Shown here in pieces: positions 26,001 through 31,669 of a DNA stretch of 64,000 nt. The stretch's first letter is position 1, and each line of letters opens with the position of its first letter. This DNA is from Pomphorhynchus laevis. Its lineage: Eukaryota > Acanthocephala > Palaeacanthocephala > Echinorhynchida > Pomphorhynchidae. The notes below the pieces were generated by a model. The model saw only the letters and a list, made by a program, of their open reading frames with translations, did not search any database and was not told the origin of the DNA. The stretch covers positions 1 through 64,000 of the forward strand of contig WNNJ02000624.1 of the NCBI GenBank assembly GCA_012934845.2, written 5' to 3'. A program made the translations under genes and the position numbers.

Positions 26001-26983
26001 TTTATGAAAAATTAATTTTTATTTTTTATTCCTATTTTAAATTTTAACTTTAAAAGTATAAATTATAAAATTATTAATAAAAAATCTTATAACAATTATT
26101 TAATTTTTATTTAGCATTATTTTTAATTTATAAATTGTATAAAATACACAGACTCAGTTAGCTTATCTGAATTGCTTGAGACATTTGTCTGAAAAATACG
26201 ATCTTTCTGTTCGAACTGTAAGCTTTTGTACCCAGCGTTCGATCCATTACAAGAGTAACAATGACCATCAAATGTGTAAAATAATTCTTTATATTTGTTT
26301 TTATTTAATTTTTTTTTAATTTTTATTTATTCAATATTTAAATTTTGAATATTTAAAATTTTTAAATATACTATAATAATTAAGTAAGAGTTATTATTAT
26401 AATAGTGCAAATAATTGTCAAGTTATAAATTAGAGATAAATAGCAATAACTTTTAATCAAAGATAAATTGTCATTAAAGACGTATCTACGCTTAATAATG
26501 CCCGTTCCTCAATTATGGAAATCGATTTATTTGTTCTAAACTGCACCTAATGTTCTCCGTAATAAAAAGCGTCCTGATTTGATATCAGGTTTGCATAATT
26601 TTGTAAAATTCCTTCTGATATTGGTGGATTAGTAGTAAGTTGTACCTTATTTGTTTGAATAAAGATTTGCTAGTGTTCAGCGATTGTTCTAAATCCCTCT
26701 GCATATATTGCATCCACACATAATAGGCATGGGCATTTTCTACTACGTGCTAACAAGGCGTTGTGATAAGTAATTTGTACATAGATTATTGTCGTAATGT
26801 ATATTTAACTGACGTATTTTAGAGTAAAATGTCACATATTTATTTCTCGTATTGCTAATGCTTTACGCTTTTGTTCTCCGTAGGTATATTGGACGACCTC
26901 CTTCGGCAGCAGTAGCCACTGGAAATCGCAAGCAGCACTTAATGGAACTCGATAATTTGTTAACGGATCTTGTAACTATATAG
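1832..26983 (+). CDS. OGDH: 2-oxoglutarate dehydrogenase E1 (OGDH), C-terminal 566 codons in 11 exons
   Basis: Thiamine-diphosphate-dependent E1 of the mitochondrial 2-oxoglutarate dehydrogenase complex (TCA cycle; decarboxylates 2-oxoglutarate and passes succinyl to E2). Joined exons: 1832-2011, 3352-3504, 3586-3682, 11289-11399, 14948-15098, 15942-16069, 20580-20800, 21624-21858, 23757-23914, 23982-24148, 26884-26983. They total 1701 bp, in phase, ending in TAG. Signature blocks in order: [116 protein letters not shown]. These match OGDH rather than the paralogue DHTKD1. The family is about 1000 residues, so the N-terminal half (mitochondrial presequence, first TPP-binding part) lies upstream of the window. 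Introns range from 67 bp to 7.6 kb and carry many transposon fragments. No frameshift or in-frame stop is seen in the joined exons, so the gene looks functional. Confidence 0.95.
2420..2444 (-). ncRNA. Decayed hammerhead-like core
   Basis: On the minus strand the order TCGAAGA (2444-2438), AGCCGCAAGAC (2437-2427), GAAAC (2426-2422) imitates the hammerhead layout CUGANGA, stem II, GAAAC. The GCAA loop is a GNRA tetraloop, but the first core box has two mismatches and stem II has a C-A mismatch. It is probably a dead copy of a PLE-associated ribozyme. Confidence 0.3.
2455..2554. repeat. Short inverted repeat with 16-bp exact arms
   Basis: GTTATTTATCTCTCAA at 2455-2470 is the exact reverse complement of 2539-2554. 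The spacer is AT-rich and itself partly self-complementary. The arm sequence recurs near 42836 at the 5' end of the RLE-type LINE and, in part, near 52150. Confidence 0.8.
2692..2985 (-). repeat. Dispersed repeat B, copy 1 (contains an open frame)
   Basis: Minus-strand open frame of 97 codons. Its middle (LYLMLFGMN, then [19 protein letters not shown]) resembles a + strand frame at 46494-46700 (LYLILYGMQ, then NLNMLFLRYKLKVVLIDNNL). DNA over about 140 bp is roughly 65-70% alike by eye. I do not recognise the product. It may be an old element fragment, and AT richness can inflate the similarity. Confidence 0.4.
3058..3215 (-). repeat. Repeat A, degraded copy (reverse orientation)
   Basis: Read on the minus strand it keeps the order GGAGGTCATCA, TGCTATCA, a TTTTAGC remnant of the C-rich block, then CATTCTAATGATATATTTCGTC, matching the 3' half of repeat A elsewhere. 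Confidence 0.5.
3352..3504 (+). CDS. OGDH: OGDH exon b
   Basis: Acceptor TTTTCAG ending at 3351, donor GTAATT at 3505; 51 codons, phase 0 to phase 0. Encodes [19 protein letters not shown] onward, including the very conserved HGHNE motif, and ends ERSTYE. Confidence 0.95.
3586..3682 (+). CDS. OGDH: OGDH exon c
   Basis: Acceptor TTTTTGCAG ending at 3585, donor GTACG at 3683; 97 bp, leaving one base (G) for the next exon. Encodes [14 protein letters not shown] and ends WIDSEWP, the counterpart of human HWLDSPWP. Confidence 0.9.
3683..4052. other. Intron c start, nothing recognised
   Basis: AT-rich; no exon, element or repeat recognised. Confidence 0.5.
4053..4192. repeat. Foldback element, about 58-bp arms, with hammerhead-like tails
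   Basis: The left arm begins at 4053 (GCTTGAACTTATAAACTG) and is mirrored by the right arm ending at 4192. GGTATACAAC at 4104-4113 pairs exactly with 4132-4141. Each arm read outward gives TACCGAAAC followed by an AT-rich tail, the kind of sequence ending a PLE hammerhead. It looks like two inverted copies of a PLE terminal sequence. Confidence 0.7.
4193..4680. other. Intron sequence with a further PLE-tail-like patch
   Basis: TTTTCTACGCTTCGCCG near 4456 resembles the arm of the foldback at 28693 (TTTTCTACGCTTCGGCG). A minus-strand CTGATGAGACCC near 4600 lacks a following GAAA box. Otherwise unrecognised. Confidence 0.35.
4685..5040 (-). repeat. Repeat A, near-complete copy (reverse orientation)
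   Basis: Minus strand starts AGCTAACTGAGTCTACG (about 5022), passes TTGACTAATAAATAACAGAC and GGTCATCAGGAGGAACTG, and ends GCTAATGATGTATTTCC. It is among the best preserved copies. CTGCTATG pairs with CATAGCAG, and GGCCCC with GGGGCC. Confidence 0.75.
5345..5640 (-). pseudogene. PLE fragment E: probable N-terminal domain
   Basis: Read on the minus strand: [20 protein letters not shown], then [14 protein letters not shown], a stop, [18 protein letters not shown]. The spacing (K.LT..E..vL, ..tP...) recalls the region before the RT domain in Penelope-like retroelements. A hammerhead core lies about 410 bp upstream in the same orientation, as expected if this is the 5' end of a PLE. Broken by stops. 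The family call rests on weak similarity plus context. Confidence 0.4.
6051..6086 (-). ncRNA. Hammerhead ribozyme core (PLE-associated)
   Basis: Minus strand 5' to 3': CTGATGA (6086-6080), stem II GTCAT-TGTG-ATGAC (6079-6066, five Watson-Crick pairs), GAAA (6065-6062), stem III A-C-G / C-G-U closed by loop GCATT (6062-6052), then C (6051), giving a GUC cleavage triplet. All conserved hammerhead nucleotides are present. A very short stem III is typical of PLE hammerheads. Stem I is not apparent: the bases before CTGATGA (ATCTGGCA) do not pair with those after the site (ATTCTTTC). So the core is canonical but self-cleavage is unproven. Confidence 0.7.
6091..6122. repeat. Perfect 14-bp hairpin beside the hammerhead
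   Basis: AGATCCCTCCCACT (6091-6104), loop TATT, then the exact reverse complement (6109-6122). It abuts the hammerhead core and is G+C-rich compared with its surroundings. Confidence 0.9.
6375..6812 (+). pseudogene. PLE fragment B: GIY-YIG endonuclease domain
   Basis: Frame reads [14 protein letters not shown], then [40 protein letters not shown]. After a stop it continues with [13 protein letters not shown] and [19 protein letters not shown]. CxxxxCKxC followed by C.iIYLleC..ch.eYVGET is the C-terminal linker and GIY-YIG nuclease typical of Penelope-like elements. The RT part is absent, as in a 5'-truncated insertion. Followed by two perfect hairpins and a hammerhead-like motif. Confidence 0.75.
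6822..6854. repeat. Perfect 15-bp hairpin in PLE 3' tail
   Basis: CATGTCAACCACATA (6822-6836), GTA loop, exact reverse complement (6840-6854). Directly follows the PLE coding remnant. Confidence 0.9.
6879..6918. repeat. Second perfect hairpin (11-bp stem) in PLE 3' tail
   Basis: ACAACCTGTAC (6879-6889) pairs exactly with 6908-6918. Lies 19 bases before the hammerhead-like CTGACGA. Confidence 0.9.
6938..6960 (+). ncRNA. Hammerhead-like motif downstream of PLE fragment B
   Basis: CTGACGA (fits CUGANGA), AGG-GUAA-CCC stem II with a GNRA loop, then GAAAAC. Both conserved boxes are intact. Stem III and stem I partners and an NUH site are not clear, so this is probably a decayed ribozyme. Confidence 0.5.
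7030..9310 (-). mobile_element. PLE fragment A: RT plus GIY-YIG, multiply broken
   Basis: Minus-strand remnants in the right order: [20 protein letters not shown] (about 8940-8880); [13 protein letters not shown] (about 8640-8600), the counterpart of the PADKGG block; RYVDDILVI with the RT catalytic YVDD (8136-8125); [17 protein letters not shown] (about 8085-8035); and [17 protein letters not shown] with a [11 protein letters not shown] tail (about 7400-7200), a GIY-YIG domain. Frameshifts and stops throughout. It converges tail to tail with PLE fragment B. Confidence 0.75.
9588..10680 (-). pseudogene. RLE-type non-LTR retrotransposon, 3' part (RT thumb to endonuclease)
   Basis: Minus-strand frames in order. 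First [13 protein letters not shown] (RT thumb, 10649-10464). Then [34 protein letters not shown] and a Cys/His cluster ([15 protein letters not shown]) at 10442-10068. Then [23 protein letters not shown] and [15 protein letters not shown] at 10058-9588. The last part resembles the PD-(D/E)xK restriction-like endonuclease at the C-terminus of site-specific-type LINEs, with D in ARADV and D in MLDV as candidate catalytic acids. Two frames and an internal stop show decay. 5' truncated. Confidence 0.7.
10697..10724. repeat. Perfect 28-bp palindrome
   Basis: TATGAGCAAGTCGT followed directly by its exact reverse complement, no spacer. A further AGCAAGTCGTACC lies 20 bases on. Immediately upstream (minus sense) of the RLE LINE fragment. 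Confidence 0.9.
10725..11288. other. Intron c end, nothing recognised
   Basis: AT-rich, leading to the acceptor at 11287-11288. No element seen. Confidence 0.5.
11289..11399 (+). CDS. OGDH: OGDH exon d
   Basis: Follows a 7.6-kb intron. Acceptor CCGTTTAG ending at 11288; the alternative AG two bases later gives an immediate stop, which fixes this choice. Donor GTAATA at 11400. Encodes [14 protein letters not shown] and [12 protein letters not shown], matching the human PSTGL..ILTHIGNVASSVP region. Confidence 0.9.
11400..12282. other. Intron d, 5' part
   Basis: AT-rich; no exon, element or RNA gene recognised before the minisatellite. Confidence 0.5.
12283..13633. repeat. 14-bp minisatellite, about 96 units, inside OGDH intron d
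   Basis: Unit ATTATCACGGCACG and variants (GATGATC, GATTATC, GATTATT, GATCTCG, GATAACGCC). Variants are blocked. A mixed start has a repeating 42-bp (three-unit) order. A near-pure GATGATC block runs about 12430-12702, a near-pure GATTATC block about 12706-13238, a short GATGATC interlude, GATTATC again to about 13500, then a degenerate end. G+C is far above the flanks. Long open frames across it are artefacts of a stop-free unit. Confidence 0.97.
13634..14947. other. Intron d, 3' part
   Basis: AT-rich; nothing recognised up to the acceptor of exon e. Confidence 0.5.
14948..15098 (+). CDS. OGDH: OGDH exon e
   Basis: Acceptor TTTTCTATTAG ending at 14947, donor GTATAT at 15099. Split Gly codon at the 5' end, split Ser codon at the 3' end. 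Encodes [28 protein letters not shown] and [13 protein letters not shown], the start of the transketolase-like second TPP half. Confidence 0.94.
15099..15941. other. Intron e
   Basis: 843 bp, AT-rich; nothing recognised. Confidence 0.5.
15942..16069 (+). CDS. OGDH: OGDH exon f
   Basis: Acceptor TTTTTAG ending at 15941, donor GTTAGT at 16070. Encodes [19 protein letters not shown] through [14 protein letters not shown]. It carries the conserved HRHHVLHD block implicated in substrate binding in bacterial E1o. Confidence 0.94.
16070..16739. other. Intron f, 5' part
   Basis: AT-rich. A short direct repeat around 16195-16260 (two versions of GCATTGGGGT followed by ATTATAACA) is the only structure seen. 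Confidence 0.45.
16740..17170 (+). repeat. Repeat A, full-length copy
   Basis: Runs from CTAACTGAGTCTACATATTT through TATATCAAGTTAAAATTTAA, CTAATAAATAACAGGC, CCAACATAGTAGCGGTGCC and GCTAATGACGTATTACCTC to AATATTATTGTGTTG. Matches the copy at 42125-42580 over its whole length, which defines the unit as about 430 bp. Confidence 0.8.
17290..17462 (+). repeat. Repeat A, truncated and rearranged copy
   Basis: AGCTAACGGAGACTATGCAT and the following AT-rich start are kept. After an inserted or rearranged stretch comes TCAGGTTTCGGTCCC, the C-rich block of repeat A. Confidence 0.55.
17772..18060 (+). pseudogene. PLE fragment C: RT catalytic region
   Basis: Frame at about 17777 reads [20 protein letters not shown] then VLFELYK, the PLE motif Q.DG..MG.PLsPvLa. 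Further on, [17 protein letters not shown] (about 17913-17960) carries the YVDD catalytic motif. Stop codons and a frame change separate the blocks. Converges tail to tail with fragment D. Confidence 0.7.
18090..18850 (-). pseudogene. PLE fragment D: RT thumb and GIY-YIG
   Basis: Minus frame 18850-18515 reads [15 protein letters not shown], then [20 protein letters not shown], the PLE post-RT helix region. Downstream (about 18450-18300), [21 protein letters not shown], a stop, [14 protein letters not shown] and [10 protein letters not shown] form a GIY-YIG domain with the Cys/His insert usual for the family. One stop replaces a residue after KYIG. Confidence 0.75.
19060..20330. repeat. Nested foldback palindrome of about 1.27 kb
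   Basis: Core: a 34-base block at 19249-19282 (TGTGCATTTTATTGATACAT start) is exactly inverted at 19938-19971. Inside, about 110 bp starting near 19342 (AAAGTCTTT..GATACTCG, AATCAAGCG, GCCAGTGC) are inverted near 19800-19925. Outside, the flank around 19190-19235 (AAAACGATCGTATGCATAT) is inverted at 20285-20325, and the start of the core is repeated directly at 19975-20075. The inner part is richer in G+C than the intron. Confidence 0.75.
19805..19832. repeat. Short hairpin inside the foldback
   Basis: AGTGCTTC, a 12-base AT spacer, GAAGCACT. One of several small palindromes in the core. Confidence 0.7.
20580..20800 (+). CDS. OGDH: OGDH exon g
   Basis: Acceptor CTTTCAG ending at 20579, donor GTATAC at 20801. 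Encodes [20 protein letters not shown], the IIDQF segment, [19 protein letters not shown] and IERFLQ: the pyrimidine-domain core. A truncated copy of its 5' part lies 424 bp downstream (separate entry). Confidence 0.95.
20967..21051 (+). pseudogene. Partial duplicate of OGDH exon g with its splice acceptor
   Basis: 85 bp matching 20543-20627 with four substitutions, no indels. It includes 37 bp of intron, the acceptor CTTTCAG and the first 48 bp of the exon. Reads [15 protein letters not shown], then diverges into intron sequence with a stop about 55 bp later. No obvious donor. If spliced to, it would truncate the enzyme. Confidence 0.9.
21052..21623. other. Intron g remainder
   Basis: AT-rich; nothing else recognised. 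Confidence 0.5.
21624..21858 (+). CDS. OGDH: OGDH exon h
   Basis: Acceptor CTGTTAAG ending at 21623, donor GTATGT at 21859. Encodes [18 protein letters not shown], the [20 protein letters not shown] segment, [14 protein letters not shown] and DEMTPG. The open frame extends 5' into the intron, but the acceptor keeps phase with exon g. Confidence 0.93.
22288..22345 (+). repeat. Repeat A, short 5' fragment
   Basis: CTAATCAGATCATATAACTG followed by AGTCTACATATTTTATA matches the 5' end of repeat A; the rest is not recognisable. Confidence 0.5.
22500..23255. other. Intron h middle, unrecognised moderately G+C-rich stretch
   Basis: 22520-22680 and 23040-23230 are less AT-rich than the surroundings and look like old insertions. 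I see no domain, repeat partner or ORF in them. Confidence 0.3.
23262..23640 (+). repeat. Repeat A, full but internally altered copy
   Basis: ATCAGATAGCTAAGTCTACG, ATTAAAATTTAAAATTGAAA, GAATAATAAATAACAGACG, ATTCGGTCCCTATTCC and CGACATATTTCCTCTGATGA appear in repeat A order. The segment after the C-rich block is replaced by unrelated AT-rich sequence. Confidence 0.65.
23757..23914 (+). CDS. OGDH: OGDH exon i
   Basis: Acceptor TTTTTCGAG ending at 23756, donor GTAAAT at 23915. Encodes [35 protein letters not shown] and [10 protein letters not shown], matching the human VKRLLFCTGKVYYDL..AITRIEQ region. Confidence 0.93.
23982..24148 (+). CDS. OGDH: OGDH exon j
   Basis: Separated from exon i by only 67 bp, the shortest intron here. 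Acceptor TCGTTTAG ending at 23981, donor GTAAAT at 24149. Encodes [32 protein letters not shown] and ends GHDV plus a split Arg codon. Confidence 0.93.
24412..24525 (+). repeat. Repeat A, 3'-half fragment
   Basis: GACGTCATCATCACGAACTA, CTCAGGTTTAGGCCCCTATT and CATAGCAGCGAAGTCAAATA are the conserved middle of repeat A. Both ends are lost. Confidence 0.6.
25622..25700 (+). pseudogene. Possible LINE reverse transcriptase remnant
   Basis: One frame reads [14 protein letters not shown], close to the RT motif A of RLE-type LINEs (D.sNAFN.v). Nothing else around 25000-25900 is clearly RT, so this may be chance. Confidence 0.25.
25970..26180 (-). repeat. Repeat A, 5'-half copy (reverse orientation)
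   Basis: Minus strand: ATAAGCTAACTGAGTCTGTG, then the AT-rich stretch with TTAAAATTTAAAATAGG and TTGACTAATAAATAACAGAC. Lacks the C-rich 3' half. Confidence 0.65.
26190..26883. other. Intron j end, nothing recognised
   Basis: Some moderate-G+C sequence at 26490-26780, possibly an old insertion, but no motif or repeat partner found. Confidence 0.4.
26884..26983 (+). CDS. OGDH: OGDH last exon with stop
   Basis: Acceptor TTCTCCGTAG ending at 26883; stop TAG at 26981-26983. Encodes [20 protein letters not shown] then [12 protein letters not shown]. Matches the human C-terminus (YAGRDPAAAPATGNKKTHL), including the ATGN block. Confidence 0.94.
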
Positions 26984-27006
26984 GAATTCAATGCATATTT
27001 CGATAG

Positions 27007-27012
27007 AATAAA
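27007..27012 (+). promoter_or_regulatory. Possible OGDH poly(A) signal
   Basis: AATAAA 23 bases after the OGDH stop codon. It is the first hexamer after the stop. It would give a very short 3' UTR, and AATAAA is common in AT-rich DNA. Confidence 0.4.
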
Positions 27013-28692
27013 ATAGAAGCTGTTCGCATATGCTTACAATCTGATGGTAGTATCATTGAGCCGGTCACTGAATAGCAAAAAATATAACGTTATTACTTAA
27101 AATAAGAAAACTAATGTTCTTGACTAATAATAGATGTCAACTTTTATAAATCTCTATTTAAAATTTATCAGAATAGCATTACGCCAATGCATATTTTATC
27201 AAATGGATAAAACCGTTGCTTACAAACAACGGAAATAACGGAAATATCAAAAATGATGGAATTTAATTCAAACATCGACAACATTTTGCACTAATTCGTT
27301 ACTAGACTGGTAGGACAAATTTATCTCTCAAGATGGTTTGACCGCATAGCTGACTATACCTGAATATGGTAAGTAATACATCTAAAACGCAACATGCTTA
27401 AATCTGATTCATATGTATGTCGGTCGTGAAAAGGCCGGATAAATCTAATCTACGGCAGCTTAGTTGCTTATCGATTATAAATTTGGTTTCAGGAAGCGTG
27501 CAAATGTGATTGCACATTTGTATACGTGGACTTGCATATCAAGTTATAGTTCGAGGTATATCAATTGTATTAAATTATAACTATTCTATCATCAGTCACA
27601 TTTCTCAAAGTTTAAAAGTTCTCGTTGCATTTTAACCAATTCATATTGTAAACATTTAAGTTATTTTTTAAAATATGAATATAAATATGAATATATATAT
27701 AAAACAACGTTAACTGATGGTTTATTTTATTTTAATACACATTGTCGTTCTATAAATTTAATTATTAAAACGTTATTACCATATGTTTTATTGTGAAATC
27801 TCTTGCTCTGCAAAAAAAGGGGGCAATAATTATGAAATTAGTGGTTCGAAATGTAACATTTTTGCTAAACATAGGCGATGTTTGTCGTTGTATTGCTTTG
27901 ATTATTGTGAGACACGTACGCCAAAATTCGTAATATTCCATGAAGTGATGATCCTAATCCTGTACTACTTACAACCGATAAATTTTACAATGGACTATGT
28001 CATAAATTTTCTATTAACAATTGATACTTCAAAACTATAAACCATATCATCAACTTGGAGAATATAGTTGCGTACATTGTCCTTAAACTACATGGAAAAG
28101 AATATAGCAGTAAGCATTGTAATCTTCCAACGGACACATGACTACTTTCTATTGAGACAATGTAATTGTAAGCACAATTTTGAAATTTAAATTTTATAAT
28201 TCGAGTTAACACGTAACAAATATTATATGTATGTTTATTAATTAAAGACACCAATCTCGCATTTCGATAATAATGACCTTATTATGACATTTAAATTCAA
28301 TTTGCTGAATATATCACAACAGAAGTCGTCAAAGTACAGAATAAAATAAAATGTTTCTTTTTTAATTTAATTTTTAAAGAAAAATGCTAATTTTGTAAAC
28401 AGTCATAATTAGTGGCATGCTATTAGAAATGTAGGTTTGAACGATTAAAATAGTATGAACAAACAAATTTGTTTGTTTGATACTAAGAATTAAATACTAA
28501 GAATTAATTAAAAAATATAACTTATTAAAATAACTTATTATTTTATATATTCAAACAATCAAAGAAAATCTCCACAAATGGAATCCATCGTGGATTCTGG
28601 ACTGGTTTTAACTTAATTTTCAGTTTATACCTCGGGCTAGGTACATTATTCATAATTATTTGAAATTTGATTCTTAAACCAACACAAAAATT
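27013..28692. other. OGDH 3' flank, nothing recognised
   Basis: AT-rich. An unrecognised open frame at 27783-28040 (85 codons) has no family features. A tandem pair of ATACTAAGAATTA lies near 28480-28505. Confidence 0.45.
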
Positions 28693-28823
28693 ATTTTCTA
28701 CGCTTCGGCGAACCGCCTTGTTCAATCGTATGTGCATATTTATTACCTAGAATATTCAGTCACTGAATATTCTTGGCTATAAACATACAATTGAGCAAAG
28801 CGGTTCGACGAAACGTAGAAAAT
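28693..28823. repeat. Foldback element, about 60-bp arms, PLE-tail-like
   Basis: ATTTTCTACG at 28693 is mirrored by CGTAGAAAAT ending at 28823. In between, TTCGGCGAACCGC pairs with GCGGTTCGACGAA, and the centre GAATATTCAGT-CACTGAATATTC is itself palindromic. Read outward, the right arm gives GACGAAACGTAGAAAATAAA, i.e. GAAAC plus an AT-rich tail as after a PLE hammerhead. Confidence 0.7.
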
Positions 28824-29009
28824 AAAAATATTTTGTTTTTGCTGGTATCAAACTTATTTTTTTTTAACTTCATATATATAAACAATGTTTAAGTGTGTGT
28901 TAAGGTGCTCATGGATGATTATTGAAGTCACGGTACATTTATTGGTCTGATGATAATATATAGGATGCTGCCTGGTGTTTATGCCTCCTCGTGAGAAAAA
29001 CATACTGAT

Positions 29010-29700
29010 TTATTTACGAGTACACCTTTCGCCTCTTTTCAGCCGTCGGTGCAGCTCATCGAAAACCTCGTGTCTTTCTAAACGATCCGCCGGAGATAAA
29101 TCATAGAGTATACGAAAATCAGAACCTGGTAATCTAAATACATGCTTGAGTAGAAAGTTGACATGATATTTTGAGTCTAGAATAACTTTAAATAACCTCG
29201 GCTTAACTAACAGTATCTTGCCTAGTCGAAAAACTTTCAGAAATTTTAGACACTTCGCAACAATCACATCGCTCTGGAAAAAATGTTAAAAACACATCGC
29301 GAAGATGCTTAATATCGTCATCAAATCTACTTTGCGGATTGCTGCTGAGTGATTCTTTAACACCGCTCACGATAACGTTTAGCACTCAGGGAGTTAAATT
29401 TTTTAGAACTGGCGCTCGGTACTAATGAAGATTGCGACTCAGAGGTAATTGATGGATGTCGATGATTTGGAGGATTTACTGCATTTTGTCGATTACTTGG
29501 AAGGCTTACTTTTTGTCGTCGATTATTAACAGGCCTAACGATAATCTGACTTACCTTCGTAAGATCCTTAACGTTCTCGTTGAGCGGGGCTACTATATAA
29601 GAAACACGAACACTGCAACGGGGATCAATAACTGTGGGTGATCACAGGGACGCCTACGACAACTACTTCCTAAAGGAGAGATATGTAAACAATCTCTACT
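29010..29700 (-). pseudogene. LINE ORF1 fragment (nucleic-acid-binding, RRM-like)
   Basis: Minus frames read LNVIVSGVKESLSSNPQSRF, then after a frameshift LGKILLVKPRLFKVILDS, FLLKHVFRLPG, LYDLSPADRLERHEVFDELH. The chain (nVIV.GvkES, RLGK..  .RPRLlKV.l, dlSp.dR) is the ORF1 pattern of CR1/Jockey-like LINEs, also seen at 35577-36047, 32060-32400 and 40860-41080. No endonuclease follows. Confidence 0.6.
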
Positions 29701-30129
29701 CGTTCAAGTGTTAACATTAGATGATAAATTAGCATTAGCATGCCTTAGGGAGAAACATTTATCATCTACATCAATACAAACACAGCTCAATTCCAATATA
29801 TGTGTTTAAGCAATAGAATCCAAAACAGGAGGATGTTTGATGGAGTTATCCATTTTATTAGTCTCAGAGAAATGTATGACATGCCAATGGGGACAATTTA
29901 TTATCATTACAATTTAATATTATTTTTTTCTGCCTCAGAATTCATCAAAAATACACTGTATATATTGTTTCCACCGACACTTGCAAACAATCACCTCCGA
30001 AACTATTCACCGAAAAACGTACATAGCAAAATAACCGACATAAAGTAAATTAAGTTACAATCATCATTACGATAGAACAATAGTACCAATAGATACAACA
30101 GCTATGCATCCCGACTTTCTCAAGGTCAT

Positions 30130-31080
30130 AGTCAAATAGATTAGCCGGCTTTTTTATTGTACGATGTGATTTTCAATTTTAGCATTTCCGTGGATTATAG
30201 TACCAACCCATTTTCATCCTCGCTACTATTTTTCAACTCAGAGTTGAAATCTTCATCAGTAACATTTAAATATCGCAATTCGTTCACAAGCGTCACCGAA
30301 TTATTTTGTTGATTTACGATATATCTTATATCATTATCATACCTGGGTACCCCATTGATCTCGATACGAGATTTTTAGAGCACATCAGTTACAGTCGCTT
30401 TTGTCCATTTATTTGTACAAAATGTACATTTTTGAGTTTAAGCCATACTTGCTCGCTGATCTCGAATTCGAATGGAATGACATGTTTGTAATTATTCCAG
30501 GGATGTCTCCAAATATATTTAAACATCGTACTTACCGGTAAGAAAGAAGTCTAGGACCTTTGACTATTGTTGTAACAAAACGTAGCTTCCAAAATCGAAC
30601 GTTAACACATTTCCACTGTTCATTTTATTGTTCAGCGATTTGTTTTGATCACTTTATTCCCCTGTGAGCGATTCGCCATCCTAAATGTCATTACGATTTC
30701 CAACTTGTTGCATAGCGTTGTAATTTGATGTGATCTGAATCCCGTTGAATTATCCATTAATAGCTCATTTGGCAATCCGTAATTTAAGATCACTTTGAAC
30801 AATTTCACGCACATTTCATCACCACTTTCACAACGAAGCTTTTTCCATTTCGCGTAACGACTTTGCCTTCTGTCAATCATTGTAAAATACGATTTGTCTT
30901 TGTAGTGCGTAACATCGATTGATAGCATTGTCCACGTTGCCGAAACTCCACAACTTCTGTATGCAAACGTTCTCGATACAGAATTGATAAAATGGCATAT
31001 TGCGCATTTTTCACTACCCTATCCACTTCATCCCGACAAACGTTTTATCGTATTATTCTAGTTAATTTTAGAAGGCGTTA
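30130..31080 (-). pseudogene. LTR-element integrase, core plus C-terminal domain
   Basis: Minus frame 30928-30632: MLSIDVTHYKDKSYFTMIDR, then ILNYGLPNELLMDNSTGF, a retroviral-type integrase core with both Asp residues (DVT and MDNS). Where the third catalytic acid (GNG.vER) is expected it reads RSQGNKVIKTNR, so the Glu is lost to a small rearrangement. Further on (about 30560-30200), IPFEFEISEQVWLKLK, then WTKATVTDVL, stop, KSRIEINGVPRYDNDIRYI is the C-terminal domain, out of frame. No LTRs found. Confidence 0.65.
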
Positions 31081-31479
31081 CACATCGAAATGACACATGT
31101 TATGATGGTTTACAAGGTCATTGGAATCCCAGCTGTTCTCAAGACTGATTACGTTCGCTATTTGGCTTTTGAAAAACGAACACGAGTGACAACATCAGTA
31201 TTGTTCCAGCGTTCTCTTAAACTAGTGTCCTATATTAACGCACACTATCGACAGTTGTTTAAAAAAATAATATTTCAGCAGTTCCTATTATGTGCAAGTT
31301 CTGTCAGCAAACCTGTATCATCCCAGTTTTATCAATAAACCCGTATTCATCTTCCCTTCATGCGATAGAACCTTTTTCAATATCACTGCCATTATACGTG
31401 GGCTGAATAAGACAAAAACTAAGACGCGTAAAACATTATGTATGGCCCATGTAATTAAGCAATTGAAATCATGAGGCTT

Positions 31480-31640
31480 TAGTCTTGGATCGGCATGAAT
31501 GTCCACTTTAGTGCATTTTGTCTTATCGGTCATTTTTTCGCAGTTTTGTGTTTCGTGATTTTCTCCACAGTACAAGCAACGCGGACCACCTTTCAAAAAC
31601 GCTCAAAAAGTGAAACCAACGTTGACACGTATAGCACTGT
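31480..31640 (-). pseudogene. Zinc-knuckle gag fragment of a retroelement
   Basis: Minus strand: PQCYTCQRWFHF, a stop, then GGPRCLYCGENHETQNC and KTKC. This is a series of CCHC knuckles as in Jockey-type LINE or BEL-type gag proteins. Abuts the next fragment in a different frame, so two elements are probably juxtaposed. Confidence 0.45.
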
Positions 31641-31669
31641 GGAAAAATATAAAACTTAACACATACGAT

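Noticed and set aside
1832-26983. DHTKD1 (2-oxoadipate E1) instead of OGDH
   Set aside because: [27 protein letters not shown] and the ATGN C-terminus are OGDH-type; DHTKD1 has different residues there.
27783-28254. Overlapping small ORFs downstream of OGDH
   Set aside because: Both strands open over the same AT-rich stretch with no domain; consistent with chance.
30150-30290. Minus-strand CTGATGA followed by a TTTCAACTC/GAGTTGAAA hairpin and GAAA, resembling a hammerhead
   Set aside because: Stem III pairs poorly, no NUH site, and the stretch reads as integrase C-terminal coding sequence, so the match is probably chance.
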